Part shown: positions 7,887 to 16,991 of the stretch, piece after piece
Layout of the letters: each line of letters begins with the position of its first letter
How positions within the stretch are numbered: position 1 is the stretch's first letter
Notes under the pieces: model-generated
Seen by the model: only the letters and a program-made list of their open reading frames with translations
Database searches by the model: none
Told to the model about the DNA's origin: nothing
Assembly (NCBI RefSeq): GCF_000619825.1
Contig: NZ_JHUW01000009.1
Span: 1 to 64,000, forward strand
Direction: 5' to 3'
DNA: 64,000 nt
Source of the DNA: Prevotella sp. MA2016
Lineage (GTDB): Bacteria; Bacteroidota; Bacteroidia; Bacteroidales; Bacteroidaceae
Position numbers and translations under genes: made by a program

Positions 7887-9554
7887 ATGGTAGAAAGATT
7901 TTTAAAGCAGACACATTTCGAGTCTGTAGAGGATTACAATAAGAATCTGGAATTCATCATTCCAGAAAACTTTAACTTTGCCTACGATGTCATGGATGCG
8001 TGGGCAGAGGAAGCACCCGAGAAGTTAGCATTGCTCTGGACCAACGACCAGGGCGAGGAGATACGTGCCACCTATCAGCAGTTGAAAGAACAGAGCGACC
8101 AGGCTGCCGCCTACCTCATGTCGATTGGTATCGGCAAGGGCGACCCTGTGATGCTGATTCTGAAGCGCCGCTACGAGTGGTGGATTGTGATGCTGGCCCT
8201 TTGCAAGATTGGCGCCATCGTCATCCCTGCAACCCACATGCTCACCAAACACGATATTGTGTATCGTAATACCCGTGCCTCTATCAAGGCCATCATCTGT
8301 GTGGATGATGCTTATGTTTGCGAACAAATTCGCCTGGCCATGCCAGAGAGTCCTACGGTAAAACAATATATCACCATTACTGATCATGGTAAGCCCATCC
8401 CCGAAGGATTCCGCGATTATCAGACTGAGGTAGTAAAAGCGCCTAAGTTTGAGCGTCCTGCTTTCGTTAATAACAACGAAGACACCATGATTATGTACTT
8501 TACCTCTGGAACCAGTGGCGAACCAAAGATGGTAGCCCACGATTACCTGTATGCGATGGGACACCTCACCACCGGTGTTTTCTGGCATAACCTGCATGAG
8601 GGCTCACTCCACCTCACTGTTGCCGATACCGGTTGGGGTAAAGCTGTGTGGGGCAAGTTCTATGGTCAGTGGTTTGCCGGTGCAACTGTGTTTGTTTTCG
8701 ACCATGAGAAGTTTAATGCCGACACCCTGCTACGCCAGATGGAGAAATATAAGGTTACCAGTTTCTGTGCTCCCCCCACTATCTACCGTTTTATGATTCG
8801 TGAGGATTTGAGCAAGTACGACCTAAGCAGTCTCCAGTATTGCTGTACTGCAGGCGAAGCCTTAAACCCTGCCGTCTATGATAAGTTCTACGAGAAAACC
8901 GGCATCCGCATGATGGAGGGCTTTGGTCAGACAGAGACAACCATGACGCTCGGCACCTTCCCTTGGATGACCCCGAAACCCGGTTCGATGGGTATCCCCA
9001 ACGCCCAGTATGATATCGATCTGCTTCGTGCCGATGGTACCAGTTGTGAGGATGGTGAGAAAGGTGAGATTGTGGTACGCGTAGGCGACAAGAAGCCTAT
9101 TGGCTTGTTCAAGGGTTACTACCGTGATGAAGAGAAGACCCGCGAGGCATGGCACGACGGCATTTATCATACTGGTGACATGGCCTGGCGTGACGAAGAT
9201 GGTTACTACTGGTTCGAAGGACGTATCGACGATGTTATCAAGTCGTCGGGTTACCGCATCGGTCCGTTCGAAGTAGAGAGCGCCCTGATGACTCACCCTG
9301 CCGTGGTTGAGTGCGCCATTACTGGTGTGCCAGATGATATCCGTGGCATGGTGGTGAAGGCCACTGTTGTACTCGGCAAGGAATGGAAAGACAAAGCGGG
9401 TGAAGACCTTGTAAAGGAACTTCAGCAGCATGTCAAGAAGGAGACGGCTCCTTATAAGTATCCTCGCATTGTGGAATTTGTTGATGAGTTGCCCAAGACC
9501 ATCAGCGGTAAGATCCGCCGTGTAGAGATTCGCAAGAAAGACGCTGAGAAATAG
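7887..9554 (+). CDS. AMP-forming acyl-CoA synthetase
   Basis: Activates a carboxylic acid to its CoA thioester through an acyl-adenylate. 555 residues. Adenylation motifs: YFTSGTSGEPKMVAH (A3, near 205-219), GFGQTETT (A5), YHTGDMAW (A7), the hinge GRIDDVIKSSGYRIGPFEVE (A8) and the C-terminal catalytic Lys in PKTISGKIRR (A10). Overall it resembles the medium-chain/acetate-like AMP synthetases of Bacteroidota; the acid is not predictable from sequence alone. It is preceded by an XRE-cupin regulator and probably co-transcribed with it. Confidence 0.92.
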   Translation: MVERFLKQTHFESVEDYNKNLEFIIPENFNFAYDVMDAWAEEAPEKLALLWTNDQGEEIRATYQQLKEQSDQAAAYLMSIGIGKGDPVMLILKRRYEWWIVMLALCKIGAIVIPATHMLTKHDIVYRNTRASIKAIICVDDAYVCEQIRLAMPESPTVKQYITITDHGKPIPEGFRDYQTEVVKAPKFERPAFVNNNEDTMIMYFTSGTSGEPKMVAHDYLYAMGHLTTGVFWHNLHEGSLHLTVADTGWGKAVWGKFYGQWFAGATVFVFDHEKFNADTLLRQMEKYKVTSFCAPPTIYRFMIREDLSKYDLSSLQYCCTAGEALNPAVYDKFYEKTGIRMMEGFGQTETTMTLGTFPWMTPKPGSMGIPNAQYDIDLLRADGTSCEDGEKGEIVVRVGDKKPIGLFKGYYRDEEKTREAWHDGIYHTGDMAWRDEDGYYWFEGRIDDVIKSSGYRIGPFEVESALMTHPAVVECAITGVPDDIRGMVVKATVVLGKEWKDKAGEDLVKELQQHVKKETAPYKYPRIVEFVDELPKTISGKIRRVEIRKKDAEK

Positions 9555-9560
9555 GTTTGA

Positions 9561-9590
9561 TTGAAGATTGAACATTGAACATTGATAATT
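9561..9590. repeat. 7-bp tandem repeat before the YraN gene
   Basis: TTGAAGA, TTGAACA, TTGAACA and TTGATAA run in perfect 7-bp register between the synthetase stop and the YraN start. The same TTGAACA unit recurs at 14056-14083. Confidence 0.8.
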
Positions 9591-9594
9591 AGTG

Positions 9595-9954
9595 ATGGCT
9601 GCACATAATGAGTTAGGGAAATGGGGCGAAGATAAAGCCGCAGAATATCTACGACAAAATGGCTATCAGATTATTGAACGCGACTGGAAATCGGGGCGTC
9701 GGGATATCGACATCATCGCCACAGACGGCAATAGTATGGTATTTGTCGAAGTAAAGACCCGTCGCAACCGATTATTCGGTGAACCGGAAGAGGCTGTTGA
9801 TTACCGCAAGTTGCAAAGCCTGCGTCTGGCCATCAACCACTACATCAAGTTTCGCCGCATCAACAGTGAGATAAGGTTCGACATCATCTCTGTAGTAGGC
9901 ATGATAGGCGGAAAGCCCGAAATCGATCATATCAAAGATGTACCATTATATTAG
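9595..9954 (+). CDS. YraN family (UPF0102) endonuclease-like protein
   Basis: 119 residues with a restriction-endonuclease-like fold signature: GKWGEDKAAEYL at the N-terminus, RDIDIIATD and VFVEVKTRRN, giving the D...ExK nuclease core. Members are small and conserved, and their physiological role is unclear (DNA repair or resolvase-like activity has been proposed). I prefer the ATG at 9595 over the GTG three bases upstream. It ends 3 bp before proB. Confidence 0.9.
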   Translation: MAAHNELGKWGEDKAAEYLRQNGYQIIERDWKSGRRDIDIIATDGNSMVFVEVKTRRNRLFGEPEEAVDYRKLQSLRLAINHYIKFRRINSEIRFDIISVVGMIGGKPEIDHIKDVPLY

Positions 9955-9957
9955 AAG

Positions 9958-10725
9958 ATGAAAAGAAGAATTGTTATCAAAGTAGGTTCGAATGTACTAA
10001 CGCGTGCCGATGGCAAATTAGACGTTACCCGTATGTCAGGTCTTGTAGATCAGATAGCCTGGTTACGCAAGCAGGACATTGAGGTCATACTCGTCACCTC
10101 AGGTGCCGTAGCCTGTGGCCGACGCGAACTGACAGTCGATCACTCGCTCGACAGCGTAGAGCAGCGTCAGCTGTTTTCAGCTGTTGGTCAGGTTAAGCTT
10201 GTAGGTCTCTACTATGACTTATTCCGCGAGTTTGGCATTCATGTTGGTCAGGTACTCACCATGAAGGAAAATTTCCAGCCCGGCGAGCAGTATCGCAATC
10301 AACAGGCTTGTATGACGGTCATGCTTGAGAACGATGTGCTCCCTATCGTCAATGAGAACGACACCGTTTCGGTAACCGAGCTGATGTTTACGGATAACGA
10401 TGAACTATCGGGCCTCATCGCACAGATGATGAAGGCTGATTCACTCATCTTGCTATCAAACATTGACGGCATCTATACAGGTCATCCCGACGACCCAACT
10501 TCAGAACTGATACAGAAAGTTGCTCCCTGCACTGACCTCTCCAAATATATCAAGGAAGAAAAGAGCGCCTTCGGTCGAGGTGGCATGCACTCAAAGTACC
10601 ACACGGCTAGCAATATCCAGTCGGCAGGCATACATGTCATCATCGCCAATGGCACCCGTGATGATATCCTGATCGACCTGATAGAGAGACCAGAGTCAAC
10701 ACCTCATACAGAATTCCTAACCTAA
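9958..10725 (+). CDS. proB: Glutamate 5-kinase, single-domain form
   Basis: First step of proline synthesis: ATP phosphorylation of glutamate on the gamma-carboxyl. The amino-acid kinase fold is clear: [11 protein letters not shown] at the start, [18 protein letters not shown] and a GRGGMHSK phosphate-binding motif. At 255 residues it has only the kinase domain; the C-terminal PUA domain of the E. coli-type enzyme (about 367 residues) is missing, as in some other bacteria. The gene has an ordinary stop and is not broken. It is 7 bp from proA. Confidence 0.95.
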   Translation: MKRRIVIKVGSNVLTRADGKLDVTRMSGLVDQIAWLRKQDIEVILVTSGAVACGRRELTVDHSLDSVEQRQLFSAVGQVKLVGLYYDLFREFGIHVGQVLTMKENFQPGEQYRNQQACMTVMLENDVLPIVNENDTVSVTELMFTDNDELSGLIAQMMKADSLILLSNIDGIYTGHPDDPTSELIQKVAPCTDLSKYIKEEKSAFGRGGMHSKYHTASNIQSAGIHVIIANGTRDDILIDLIERPESTPHTEFLT

Positions 10726-10732
10726 TAGAGCT

Positions 10733-11974
10733 ATGCAACTTAAAGATACATTCGAGCGTGTAAAACGTGCCAGCAAGAGTCTGGCTTTGCTTACCGATAA
10801 GCAACGCAACGAAATACTCCATGCCGTTGCCGATGCCATCGTCAAGAATAAGGAGAGAATACTGAAGGCCAACGCCCAGGATTTGGCTAAGATGGATAAA
10901 GCCAACCCACTATACGACCGTCTGCAACTCACAGACAGTCGTTTGGAGGATATTGCTTCCGACATGCGTAACGTAGCCACCCTACCCTCGCCATTAGGCC
11001 ATATCACCAAACAAAAAACGCTACCCAACGGTCTTCGTCTTTGCCGTGTCAGCGTGCCCTTTGGTGTGATTGGCATGATTTACGAGGCACGCCCAAATGT
11101 TACCTTTGATGTTTTCTCGCTCTGCTTCAAAAGCGGCAATGCCTGTGTTCTAAAGGGCGGTAAGGATGCTGACTGCAGCAACCAAGAAGAGGTTGCTTTG
11201 ATTCATGAGGTATTACAGCAATATGGCGTATCTAAAGATGTGGTAGCCCTGTTGCCTGCCACCCACGAAGCTACTGGCGAGATGCTGAATGCAGTAGGAT
11301 ATGTAGATCTTTGTATTCCACGCGGCGGTCGTAAACTCATCGACTTTGTACGCGATACAGCCCGCATCCCGGTCATCGAGACTGGTGCAGGCGTGGTAAA
11401 CACTTATTTCGATAAAGATGGCGACCTTGAGATGGGTCGAGCCATCATCCTGAATGCCAAGACACGCCGTGTGTCGGTTTGCAATGCGCTGGATTGCCTG
11501 TTAGTACATCGAGATAGATTAGATATATTATCAGAGTTAGTAAGTCCGTTGGCCGAAAAGCAGGTGATCATCTATGCCGACGACCAGGCTTATGCTGCTA
11601 TCGATGGCAAGTATCCTTATCTGGAGCATGCCACTGAGGAGAGTTTTGGAACCGAGTTTATGGACTATAAACTTGCCATCAAGACCGTAGCCAACCTTGA
11701 CGAGGCATTAGCCCATATAGACCAGAACGGTAGCGGCCATAGCGAGGCCATCATCACCAAGAACGAGCAAACGGCACGTATATTCCAGGCCCATGTTGAT
11801 GCAGCCTGTGTTTATTGGAATGCCCCTACTTCGTTTACCGATGGTGCCCAGTTCGGTCTTGGCGCCGAGATTGGCATCTCCACTCAGAAGCTCGGTCCGC
11901 GCGGTCCTATGGCACTCGAGGAGATAACCACTTACAAGTGGCTCATCGAAGGCGAAGGACAGGTGCGACCATAA
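10733..11974 (+). CDS. proA: Gamma-glutamyl phosphate reductase
   Basis: NADPH reduction of glutamyl-5-phosphate to glutamate semialdehyde, the second step of proline synthesis. 413 residues, normal length. Family motifs: [28 protein letters not shown] and the catalytic Cys region [12 protein letters not shown]. The C-terminus contains [20 protein letters not shown]. It is co-directional with proB (7 bp gap) and likely forms a channelling complex with it, as known for this pair. Confidence 0.97.
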   Translation: MQLKDTFERVKRASKSLALLTDKQRNEILHAVADAIVKNKERILKANAQDLAKMDKANPLYDRLQLTDSRLEDIASDMRNVATLPSPLGHITKQKTLPNGLRLCRVSVPFGVIGMIYEARPNVTFDVFSLCFKSGNACVLKGGKDADCSNQEEVALIHEVLQQYGVSKDVVALLPATHEATGEMLNAVGYVDLCIPRGGRKLIDFVRDTARIPVIETGAGVVNTYFDKDGDLEMGRAIILNAKTRRVSVCNALDCLLVHRDRLDILSELVSPLAEKQVIIYADDQAYAAIDGKYPYLEHATEESFGTEFMDYKLAIKTVANLDEALAHIDQNGSGHSEAIITKNEQTARIFQAHVDAACVYWNAPTSFTDGAQFGLGAEIGISTQKLGPRGPMALEEITTYKWLIEGEGQVRP

Positions 11975-11983
11975 GAAATAATT

Positions 11984-11990
11984 AAGGAGG
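11984..11990 (+). promoter_or_regulatory. Strong Shine-Dalgarno site before the SpoIIE-type gene
   Basis: AAGGAGG lies 7 nt before the ATG at 11998. Most start codons in this window have A/T-rich leaders without such a site, as is usual in Bacteroidota, so this perfect anti-SD match stands out. It supports the chosen start. Confidence 0.7.
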
Positions 11991-11997
11991 GAACGAT

Positions 11998-14073
11998 ATG
12001 AAAAAAACAATTACTATATACCTATTATTCCTTTTGCTGCCACTTGCAGTGGCTGCCCAAAGTCATCAGGCCGAACTTGATCGACTGACAAAAGAAATGT
12101 ACCGCCTGTATTCCTCACACGAGGTTGAGCAATTCATGAATGTCACCGACCAACTGAAAGAGGCATGTCTGAAAGCAAAAGACGAGAATCTCTTCTTTAG
12201 AACCTGGGCCAATCAGGCCTCCTTCGCATTCTCAAAAGTCAGCAGAGACAAAGGCATCGAGATAGCCAAGGCTCTGAACGAGTATAGCCAGCAACACGAC
12301 AGTAAACTGGGTATTTATTATTCATCACTTACCACTGCCAGTCAATCAAGCATACTAAGAATGGAAATACAAGCTGAGCAGAATTACTTAAAAGCCTTAA
12401 AATATAAACAATCATTTTTGCCCCATATCAATGCCGCTCCGGCCTATTTGGGACTAGCAAAAATCTATCACAATCGCAGAGACCAGAAGAAGGTACTTGA
12501 AATGGCCGACAAAGCCCTTAAAGAGCCCAACCTCTCCGGACCTTCGATAGTAGATGCATGGAGTTACCGATGCATTGCAGCAATGTATTATCAAGGGGCC
12601 GAACAAAAGACAGAGTTGAACAAGGCCTATACGGAATGGAAGAAAGTATCAGAGAAATACAACTACCGTTCCCTCTTTGCTAGCGATATAGAAATCTACC
12701 ATGCCCGTATCAATGGCGACTACGAGAAGATGCTTGAATTAGCCAAAAAGGTGAAGTTTCCCCAAGAAAGAGCCCAGCTCATCTCTTATGCTTACGAATG
12801 GATGGGGAAATGGGAAGATGCCCTACAATACTTCAAGGAATATAAAAGGGTTAGCGACTCTATCAACACGGCCGACATACGCAAACAATCGGCAGAGCAC
12901 ACCATGCAGATGGACATCATCCGAGCCGAAAACGAAGCCAAGAAGTTGAAGCTGCGCAACCAGGAACTACTTCTGGAACGCCAGGCAAACGAACTGGAAC
13001 AAGAACGTTTGGAGAAAGAAGCATTAGACCTGACGCTGAAGAATCGCGAGATAGAACTGAGTCACGCCTCGATAAAACTTAAGAACGACAGTCTGGATCG
13101 ACATGCACAGCAGCTGCAACTAAGCGAGTACCAGTCAAAACTCGAGTTGGAACAGAACAAGGAGAAGACAGAACGCATCACCCTTTGGACAGCCTTAGGC
13201 GTGGGCCTGCTCATCATCTCCTTCCTCTGCATCTACCTATACCGCCGTAGTTGCCACATGAAAGATCTGACCGCGGCCTACGATAAGTTAGAGACAGCCT
13301 ACGATCAGCTTGAACAAACCACTGCTGCCAAAGAGCGTATCGAGAGCGAGCTGCGCATTGCCCGCGAAATCCAGATGTCGATGGTACCACATGAGTTCCC
13401 CGAACGTACCGACCTGGACCTCTACGCATCGATGACTCCAGCCAAAGAGGTTGGTGGCGACCTTTACGATTATCTGCTCGAGGATGACATCTTGTATTTC
13501 TGCTTAGGCGACGTATCTGGAAAAGGAGTACCCGCATCATTGTTCATGGCACAAACCACACGCCTGTTCCGTGCTCTGGCCAAACAGCACCTGATGCCAG
13601 CTGCAATAGCCACCCGACTGAACAATGAACTGACAGAGAAAAACGACAATGGCATGTTTGTCACCATGTTCATCGGACAGCTGAATCTTATCTCAGGCCA
13701 GTTCTACTTCTGCAATGCCGGTCATAATCCCCCTGTGATTGGAGGTGACGAGCTACGTGGTTCGTTCCTTGAGATGGAACCGAATGCACCTATCGGTCTG
13801 TGGCCAGAACTTGACTATATCGGCGAGGAGATAGCATCCATCAAGGGGCGTCCTCTCTTCATTTATTCCGACGGACTAAATGAAGCCGAGAATCTTAAAC
13901 AAGAACAGTTCGGCGATGACCACATGCTCGACATACTACGACATACGAAATTCAAAGATGCACGCCATGTAGTAGAACTGATGGAAGCAGAGGTGGAGCG
14001 CCATCGCAACGGTGCAGAACCTAACGACGACATGACCATCATGTGCCTCAAGACATTGAACATTGAAGATTGA
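11998..14073 (+). CDS. Membrane TPR protein with SpoIIE-type phosphatase
   Basis: 691 residues. A signal peptide (1-20, ending AVAAQ) leads to periplasmic TPR-like helices (about 25-300). A charged coiled coil (about 300-390, LRNQELLLERQANELEQERLEKE) precedes one membrane helix (about 395-417) and a cytoplasmic PPM/SpoIIE Ser/Thr phosphatase domain (about 447-691). That domain has EVGGDLYDYL, GDVSGKGVPASLFMAQ, GHNPPV and the final metal-binding NDDMTIM. This type usually dephosphorylates an anti-sigma-factor antagonist in partner switching, but no STAS or HPK partner gene is nearby. The final codons lie in a 7-bp repeat. Confidence 0.92.
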   Translation: MKKTITIYLLFLLLPLAVAAQSHQAELDRLTKEMYRLYSSHEVEQFMNVTDQLKEACLKAKDENLFFRTWANQASFAFSKVSRDKGIEIAKALNEYSQQHDSKLGIYYSSLTTASQSSILRMEIQAEQNYLKALKYKQSFLPHINAAPAYLGLAKIYHNRRDQKKVLEMADKALKEPNLSGPSIVDAWSYRCIAAMYYQGAEQKTELNKAYTEWKKVSEKYNYRSLFASDIEIYHARINGDYEKMLELAKKVKFPQERAQLISYAYEWMGKWEDALQYFKEYKRVSDSINTADIRKQSAEHTMQMDIIRAENEAKKLKLRNQELLLERQANELEQERLEKEALDLTLKNREIELSHASIKLKNDSLDRHAQQLQLSEYQSKLELEQNKEKTERITLWTALGVGLLIISFLCIYLYRRSCHMKDLTAAYDKLETAYDQLEQTTAAKERIESELRIAREIQMSMVPHEFPERTDLDLYASMTPAKEVGGDLYDYLLEDDILYFCLGDVSGKGVPASLFMAQTTRLFRALAKQHLMPAAIATRLNNELTEKNDNGMFVTMFIGQLNLISGQFYFCNAGHNPPVIGGDELRGSFLEMEPNAPIGLWPELDYIGEEIASIKGRPLFIYSDGLNEAENLKQEQFGDDHMLDILRHTKFKDARHVVELMEAEVERHRNGAEPNDDMTIMCLKTLNIED

Positions 14074-14083
14074 ACATTAAAAA
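14056..14083. repeat. 7-bp tandem repeat spanning the SpoIIE-gene stop codon
   Basis: TTGAACA, TTGAAGA and TTGAACA, then the decayed TTAAAAA, run in 7-bp register. The stop codon of the upstream gene (14071-14073) is inside the third unit, so the last residues (LNIED) are repeat-encoded. Confidence 0.8.
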
Positions 14084-14097
14084 ATAAAAAACAAAAT

Positions 14098-15063
14098 ATG
14101 AAATCATTTATCAACGTAGAAGACCTCGGTCCATTGGACAAAGCCATGGCCGAAGCATTTGAGATTAAGAACGACCGTTTTAAATACCAGCATCTGGGCA
14201 AGAACAAAACCCTGATGATGATATTCTTTAATAACTCACTGCGCACACGCCTCAGCACCCAGAAGGCCGCCATGAACCTGGGCATGAATGTCATCGTGCT
14301 CGACGTGAATGCCGGTGCCTGGAAGCTGGAGACAGAGCGTGGCGTCATCATGGATGGCGACAAGAGCGAACACCTGTTGGAAGCCATCCCTGTCATGGGA
14401 TGCTACTGCGACCTGATTGGTGTGCGTAGCTTTGCCGGACTTAGCGATCGCGAATATGACTATGCTGAGACCGTACTCCAGCAATTCATCAAATACAGCG
14501 GTCGCCCCGTGTTTGCCATGGAGACAGCCACTGTTCATCCATTGCAGGCCTTTGCCGACCTTATCACCATCGAGGAGCACAAGGTAGTTGAGCGCCCGAA
14601 GGTAGTGCTTACATGGGCACCTCACTGCCGTGCTTTGCCCCAGGCAGTACCCAACTCATTTGCTCAGTGGATGAATGCAGCTCCCGATGTAGATTTGGTT
14701 ATCACCCACCCCGAAGGCTATGAGCTCGATCCAAAGTTCGTAGGTAATGCACGCGTGGAGTACGATCAGAAGAAAGCCTTCGAAGGTGCCGACTTCATCT
14801 ATGCCAAGAACTGGAGTAATCCTGGAGTAACCAATCCTGCCGACTATGGCAAGATAACCTGTGACGACCGCTCATGGACCGTAGACACCGAACACATGTC
14901 GTGGACCAACAATGGTAAGTTTATGCATTGTCTGCCCGTACGTCGCAATCTGATTGTTAGCGACGATGTCATCGAGAGCCCCAACAGTTTGGTTATCCCC
15001 GAGGCAGCCAACCGTGAAATCAGTTGTTCAGTAGTCATCAAACGTATGCTCGAAGCACTTTAA
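14098..15063 (+). CDS. argF': N-succinylornithine carbamoyltransferase-like enzyme
   Basis: Transfers a carbamoyl group to an N-acylated ornithine, giving acylcitrulline. 321 residues. The carbamoyl-phosphate motif is SLRTR (47-51, not the STRTR of many ornithine enzymes). Others are MDGDKSEH (85-92), HPLQAFADL and HCLPVRRN. It closely resembles the Bacteroides fragilis succinylornithine enzyme. The specificity residue there is Pro90 (Glu92 in the acetylornithine enzyme of Xanthomonas); here it is Ser90. A small residue there should still favour succinylornithine. It lies between two TPR signalling genes. Confidence 0.93.
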   Translation: MKSFINVEDLGPLDKAMAEAFEIKNDRFKYQHLGKNKTLMMIFFNNSLRTRLSTQKAAMNLGMNVIVLDVNAGAWKLETERGVIMDGDKSEHLLEAIPVMGCYCDLIGVRSFAGLSDREYDYAETVLQQFIKYSGRPVFAMETATVHPLQAFADLITIEEHKVVERPKVVLTWAPHCRALPQAVPNSFAQWMNAAPDVDLVITHPEGYELDPKFVGNARVEYDQKKAFEGADFIYAKNWSNPGVTNPADYGKITCDDRSWTVDTEHMSWTNNGKFMHCLPVRRNLIVSDDVIESPNSLVIPEAANREISCSVVIKRMLEAL

Positions 15064-15077
15064 ACAACCAATAACTC

Positions 15078-16991
15078 ATGAGGAAAAAACTTCTAAAGTT
15101 ATTAATTGTTATAGCTGCATTCATCTTTGGCAGCACAATAAAAGCGTATGCTGATGACTCAAAACCGGAGGATTTGAGCAAGTACTACCACTCACAGATG
15201 ATAGAAGTCATTAACGACGTTAATCAAAAGCATTTCCACCCTGCTTTTATCAAGATTCATCGTATGACCGATGAAATCCGTGAGCATCATCATGAACAGT
15301 ATCTCTATGTGCCGAACATGTGTCTGGGATTCTTCTATACCGGCAGAAACCAGCCCGAGATGGGAGAGACCTACTTCCGTAAGGCACTCCAGACTGTAGA
15401 TCGGAAAAAGAACGATGTGGCCGTATTCAATTGCTACCTATCCTTAGCTCAGGTGATGAGTTTCAACAAACCTGCCGAGGCCATGGCTTGTCTCGACAGT
15501 CTGCCACAGCACATGCTGCAGAACCCCATGTACGATAGTGGCGTGCTCGGCTTTCGCTGTATTCTGGCTAGTAAGATGGGCGACAATAAAGCCTTTAAAC
15601 ACTATTTTGCCCGATACGACAGCATACGCCAGAATCTCCCTCAGCAGTTTAATAGTGCCAACCTTTTCCAGGTGATGGTGTGCCACGCGCTCATGAACAA
15701 GGACTACAAGCTAGCCTTGGCCTGGAGCGACTCTACTGATGTAGAACTGATGGCCACAGAGTTACGCAGAGACATCTACGACCAAATGGGCGATTGGAAG
15801 AAAGCATACGAAGCAGCAGAACTGAAAGACAGTCTGCAGCAACTAGACGAGCGCGAGGTGCTGGAAGAATTGCTGATGGATGCCTCACGCGACATCAACC
15901 TGTTGCAGGCAGAACAAGACAAAGCTGAACTTAGAAAAAAGCAGTTGCTGACAGTAGGCTTTATGTCACTAATCATTATTGCGCTGCTGATAGCCGTTCT
16001 CATCTACCGCTATTTAAAAAACCATCGCCTTAAAGAGCAATTCCAGCAACTGCAGGAAGCTCGCCGAAAAACTGAGGCAGGTCAGGCCATCCGTCGTGCT
16101 TTCGTTACCACGATATTGGAGAAGCTCAAGTCGCCCATCAACGTACTGATGAACTATTCACGCATCTTCAACGATCCACAGTTTAATCTGAAGCCCGAAG
16201 AACGCATCAAGCGATACAGTGATATCGTGGCCGCAGCGCGTAATATAGAGTCTATGATGGATCCTGTACTCAACTCGTATGCCCAAGGCACCATTAGCAT
16301 CTCCGAAGAAGAAAGACGCACCTGTATGGATGCTATCCGTTCACCGCTGCTCTCGCTCATTGGTACAGCAGAGATGATTATCGAAGCCAATGGTCAGATT
16401 CCTCACGAAGAATATCAGGTACTCCGCTCGGAAGTATGCCGCAATGCATACAATGTGGCTACATCAACCCACAAGCTGGTACTATATAGCCTCTATGGCG
16501 ACGGTGCACCACTATTAAAAAATGTCGACCTGCATCTGAACGAGTCGCTACGTTCTATTCTCAACAGTTACGACCTGCAGCATACTGGTCCGGATCTTAA
16601 TGCTGAGAAAGAGCGTAAACTGACACTTGAGTATAAGACCGACATAAGTGATGATGTCATCATCCGCACCAATCCGCTGTTTGAGGTCATCATAAATTGT
16701 CTGCTGAGCAATGTCAACAAGTATGCCACTGGCGGTACAGTATTGCTGAACTGCCATAAGGAGCCCAACGGTACTTACACCGTATCGTTAAGCAATGAAG
16801 GACCTACGATTTCTGATGCCGATGCTGAGCGTATCTTTGAGCCTTACGTTCGTCTCAATGCCAATGAACATAGTCTGGGCATCGGTTTAGCCTTGGCACG
16901 AAGTCTGGCCACCTCAATGGGCTACACCCTTTACCTTGACACAACCTTCACGCAAGGTGCCCGCTTTGTCATCGCATTAAATGCGGAGTAG
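15078..16991 (+). CDS. TPR sensor with degenerate histidine-kinase module
   Basis: 637 residues. A signal peptide (about 1-25) is followed by a TPR-rich periplasmic region, a membrane helix (about 290-311) and a kinase-like module. The H-box has Glu348 where the phosphorylated His should be (FVTTILEKLKSPIN, 342-355). The ATPase part keeps the N-box Asn (LLSNVNKYA, near 545) and the G2 box (LGIGLALA). The G1 Asp is lost (SNEGPTI instead of DTGPGI). It is therefore probably not an autokinase and may bind a nucleotide or scaffold. The architecture parallels the SpoIIE-type gene two genes upstream. Its 3' end overlaps the convergent gene by 23 bp. Confidence 0.87.
   Translation: MRKKLLKLLIVIAAFIFGSTIKAYADDSKPEDLSKYYHSQMIEVINDVNQKHFHPAFIKIHRMTDEIREHHHEQYLYVPNMCLGFFYTGRNQPEMGETYFRKALQTVDRKKNDVAVFNCYLSLAQVMSFNKPAEAMACLDSLPQHMLQNPMYDSGVLGFRCILASKMGDNKAFKHYFARYDSIRQNLPQQFNSANLFQVMVCHALMNKDYKLALAWSDSTDVELMATELRRDIYDQMGDWKKAYEAAELKDSLQQLDEREVLEELLMDASRDINLLQAEQDKAELRKKQLLTVGFMSLIIIALLIAVLIYRYLKNHRLKEQFQQLQEARRKTEAGQAIRRAFVTTILEKLKSPINVLMNYSRIFNDPQFNLKPEERIKRYSDIVAAARNIESMMDPVLNSYAQGTISISEEERRTCMDAIRSPLLSLIGTAEMIIEANGQIPHEEYQVLRSEVCRNAYNVATSTHKLVLYSLYGDGAPLLKNVDLHLNESLRSILNSYDLQHTGPDLNAEKERKLTLEYKTDISDDVIIRTNPLFEVIINCLLSNVNKYATGGTVLLNCHKEPNGTYTVSLSNEGPTISDADAERIFEPYVRLNANEHSLGIGLALARSLATSMGYTLYLDTTFTQGARFVIALNAE

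Noticed and set aside
9958-10725. proB as a truncated pseudogene because the PUA domain is missing
   Set aside because: The kinase domain is complete, the stop is directly followed by proA, and single-domain forms exist.
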